A stretch of 64,000 bases of DNA from Roseovarius mucosus (GTDB lineage Bacteria > Pseudomonadota > Alphaproteobacteria > Rhodobacterales > Rhodobacteraceae): NCBI RefSeq assembly GCF_002080415.1, contig NZ_CP020474.1:1302001-1366000 (forward strand). The letters run 5' to 3'. Position 1 is the stretch's first letter. Every line of letters starts with the position of its first letter. A program made the translations under genes and the position numbers. The notes under the pieces are model-generated. The model made no database searches. It saw only the letters and a list, made by a program, of their open reading frames with translations, and was not told the origin of the DNA. This document shows, in pieces, positions 62,145 through 64,000 of this stretch.

Positions 62145-63448
62145 GCGCCCCGAACGATAGCGCATGGTCGGCGCGCAAGCCGCTGATCATCGGTCTCATC
62201 GGCCTTGTTCTGCTGGTGGGCGGTTTTGGGACATGGGCCGCGTTCACCCAGATTTCCGGGGCGATTATCGCACCGGGGCGCATAGAGGTGGATCAAAATC
62301 GGCAGGTCGTCCAACACCCCGACGGTGGCGTCGTTTCCGCCATCGAGATCAAAGAGGGCGACAAGGTCAGCGCCGGTCAGGTGCTTGTCCGGCTTGATCC
62401 CAACGAGTTGCAATCCGAACTCTCGATCATCGAAAACCAGCTTGCCGAACTCATGGCCCGCCGTGGCCGCCTAGAGGCCGAGCGCGACGGGCGCGATGCC
62501 CTGAAATTCGATCCGCTCCTCATTGAACTGTCAGCGCAGAACGCCGACGCCGCCGATCTGATGACCGGGCAAAAGACCCTGTTCGAGGCCCGCGCCCAGA
62601 CCGTCGCCGCCGAGATTGACCAACTTGACAAGCGGCGCGGCCAGATTTCCAACCAGATCGAGGGCATCGAGGCCCAGCAAGTGGCCCTTGCCCGCCAGCT
62701 TGAACTGATCGAACTGGAACTGACCGATCAACAATCGCTGCTGGATCGTGGGCTGGCGCAAGCGACCCGCGTGCTCGGGCTGCAACGCGAACAGGCGCGC
62801 CTCAGCGGCACCATGGGCGATCTTGCCGCCCAAAAGGCCGAGGCCGAAGGCCGCATCACCGAAATCGAAATCTCGATTCTCAAACTGGGCACAGACCGGC
62901 GCGAAGAGGCGATCACCACCCTGCGGGATCTGCAGTTCCGCGAGCTTGAATTGCGCGAACAACGCCGCGCCCTGATCGAACAAATGGGGCGGCTCGACAT
63001 CCCCGCACCAGTCTCGGGCGTGGTCTATAACCTCCAGGTCTTTGCCCAACGCTCGGTCATCCGGCCCGCCGATCCGGTGCTCTTCATCGTGCCACAGGAC
63101 CGCCCGCTGGTGATCAACGCCCGCGTCGACAGCATCCATGTCGATAAACTCTTTGTCGGACAGGAAGTCACGCTGCGCTTCTCTGCGCTCGATCAACGCA
63201 CCACGCCAGAACTTTTTGGGCGCGTCACCCAGATTTCCGCCGATGCCTTCGAGGATGAGGCCACGCGCGCCAGCTATTACCGCGCCGAAATCGTGCTGAG
63301 CGAAGGCGAGCAGGCCCGCTTGCCCGAGGGCACCACCCTTATCCCCGGCATGCCGGTCGAAGCGTTCATCCGCACCGCCGACCGCACACCGCTGGCTTAT
63401 CTGGTCAAACCCTTCACCGATTATCTGGCCAAGGCATTCCGCGAGTAA
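62141..63448 (+). CDS. HlyD-family membrane fusion protein (PrtE-like)
   Basis: A 435-residue periplasmic adaptor with one N-terminal membrane helix (about 17-37), a biotinyl-lipoyl-like half motif VVQHPDGGVVSAIEIKEGDKV, a long coiled-coil hairpin (about 85-270) and a C-terminal beta domain ending PVEAFIRT. It links the ABC exporter to an outer-membrane TolC-type duct. It overlaps the exporter gene by four bases. No TolC or RTX substrate gene is adjacent. Confidence 0.93.
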   Translation: MSAPNDSAWSARKPLIIGLIGLVLLVGGFGTWAAFTQISGAIIAPGRIEVDQNRQVVQHPDGGVVSAIEIKEGDKVSAGQVLVRLDPNELQSELSIIENQLAELMARRGRLEAERDGRDALKFDPLLIELSAQNADAADLMTGQKTLFEARAQTVAAEIDQLDKRRGQISNQIEGIEAQQVALARQLELIELELTDQQSLLDRGLAQATRVLGLQREQARLSGTMGDLAAQKAEAEGRITEIEISILKLGTDRREEAITTLRDLQFRELELREQRRALIEQMGRLDIPAPVSGVVYNLQVFAQRSVIRPADPVLFIVPQDRPLVINARVDSIHVDKLFVGQEVTLRFSALDQRTTPELFGRVTQISADAFEDEATRASYYRAEIVLSEGEQARLPEGTTLIPGMPVEAFIRTADRTPLAYLVKPFTDYLAKAFRE

Positions 63449-63457
63449 CCCGTGGGA

Positions 63458-64000
63458 TCACCCCACATCCGTGCGCCCGCGCCGGTCTGCCCGCAACTGC
63501 GCATAAAGAACATGCGTCCGCCAACGCCCGTTGATCTGCAAATAGCTCTGCGCGACACCTTCGTATTTGAAACCGCATTTTTCCAGCAGCGCCCGCGACG
63601 CCTGATTTTCCGGCAGGCAGGCCGCCTCGATTCGGCTTAGGTCCAGCCGGTCAAAGGCATAGTGCACCACCCCGGCAATCGCCTCGCGCATATAGCCCTG
63701 CCGCGCATAGGCTTGGCCGATCCAATAGCCCAGCGTGCCCGCCTGCGCCGGACCCCGCCGAATATTGTCCAGCGTGATCGCCCCCAATAACGCCTGATCC
63801 TCGCGCCGCACCAAAAAAAGCGGCATTGCGCTGCCATTGGAAATCGAACGTTGCGCCCACCAGACCCGGTTGGAAAACCCTTTGCGCGCCAGATGATCCA
63901 CGGCCCAGAGCGGCTCCCACGGGGTCAGGAAATCCGCACTCTCCGCGCGCAACGCGCTCCAGTCCCGATAATCGCCGATCACCGGCTGCCGCAGGCTAAG
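63458..64000 (-). CDS. GNAT acetyltransferase (RimJ/RimL type), 5' end beyond window
   Basis: At least 181 residues of a GNAT acetyltransferase, with the acetyl-CoA-binding region GYWIGQAYARQGYMREAI and the C-terminal NQASRALLEKCGFKYEG motif. The frame is open to the window edge, where it reads LSLRQP before VIGDYRDW. That matches the usual L-x-LR start of these enzymes, so the true start is probably outside. It may acetylate ribosomal protein N-termini. It converges on the adaptor gene with nine bases between. Confidence 0.85.
   Translation of the reverse strand, partial: LSLRQPVIGDYRDWSALRAESADFLTPWEPLWAVDHLARKGFSNRVWWAQRSISNGSAMPLFLVRREDQALLGAITLDNIRRGPAQAGTLGYWIGQAYARQGYMREAIAGVVHYAFDRLDLSRIEAACLPENQASRALLEKCGFKYEGVAQSYLQINGRWRTHVLYAQLRADRRGRTDVG

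Overview
The window is a gene-dense, high-G+C stretch of chromosome that reads as an alphaproteobacterium of the Rhodobacterales (Roseobacter group). Evidence is the gene order rpoZ-rsh-pdxJ-acpS-lepB-rnc-era-recO, a complete carbon-phosphorus lyase locus, a methylsuccinyl-CoA dehydrogenase with the N-terminal extension typical of the ethylmalonyl-CoA pathway, and hflK-hflC-DUF2065-degP. No tRNA, rRNA, CRISPR array, prophage or insertion sequence was found. The first 50 bases lie before the first complete gene, and the last gene runs off the right edge.

Layout. 51-9575: glutathione and envelope-stress genes (gshB, an esterase, comM, rpiA, gor, hflK, hflC, DUF2065, degP). 9718-17196: a flagellar export and motor-switch block (fliK L M N O P Q R, flhB), then a 62-residue membrane protein and a LuxR-type response regulator. 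Two -24/-12 (sigma-54) promoter matches sit before fliK and fliO, the second followed by twin TTGATCAA palindromes. 17225-18177: a TetR regulator and a META-domain lipoprotein. 18340-32560: phosphonate import (phnC D E1 E2), a hexapeptide acyltransferase, the repressor phnF, then phnG H I, a HAD hydrolase, phnJ, phnK, a CorA-type channel, phnL, phnN, an antisense 2H-phosphoesterase-like gene (DUF1045) and phnM. 32633-36977: an FAH-family hydrolase, a TehA/SLAC1-type channel, mcd and a TauE/SafE-type transporter.

37094-47596 is one long minus-strand housekeeping group: folK, rpoZ, rsh, a DUF2062 protein, pdxJ, an unusual hydrolase fused to a membrane domain, acpS, lepB, rnc, a small four-cysteine secreted protein, era, DUF1491 and recO. 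47743-50600 (plus strand) holds a NYN-domain protein, a YqaA-type membrane protein, ispH and a 79-residue membrane protein. 50664-56381 (minus strand) holds an exported MBL-fold protein with a degenerate metal site, rmuC, mutL, amtB and glnK. 56637-58787 is a class A penicillin-binding protein. 58840-60250 is mlaC and mlaA (outer-membrane lipid asymmetry). Divergent from these is a type I secretion pair (ABC exporter and HlyD-type adaptor), and the window ends inside a GNAT acetyltransferase.

Functionally the centre of interest is the phosphonate locus. Uptake genes follow a Pho-box-like repeat, and core C-P lyase genes follow a separate promoter with a PhnF-type operator. PhnP is absent, and the local candidates to replace it are the DUF1045 protein and the HAD hydrolase. 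All gene names are homology judgements made by reading the sequence; no search was run.
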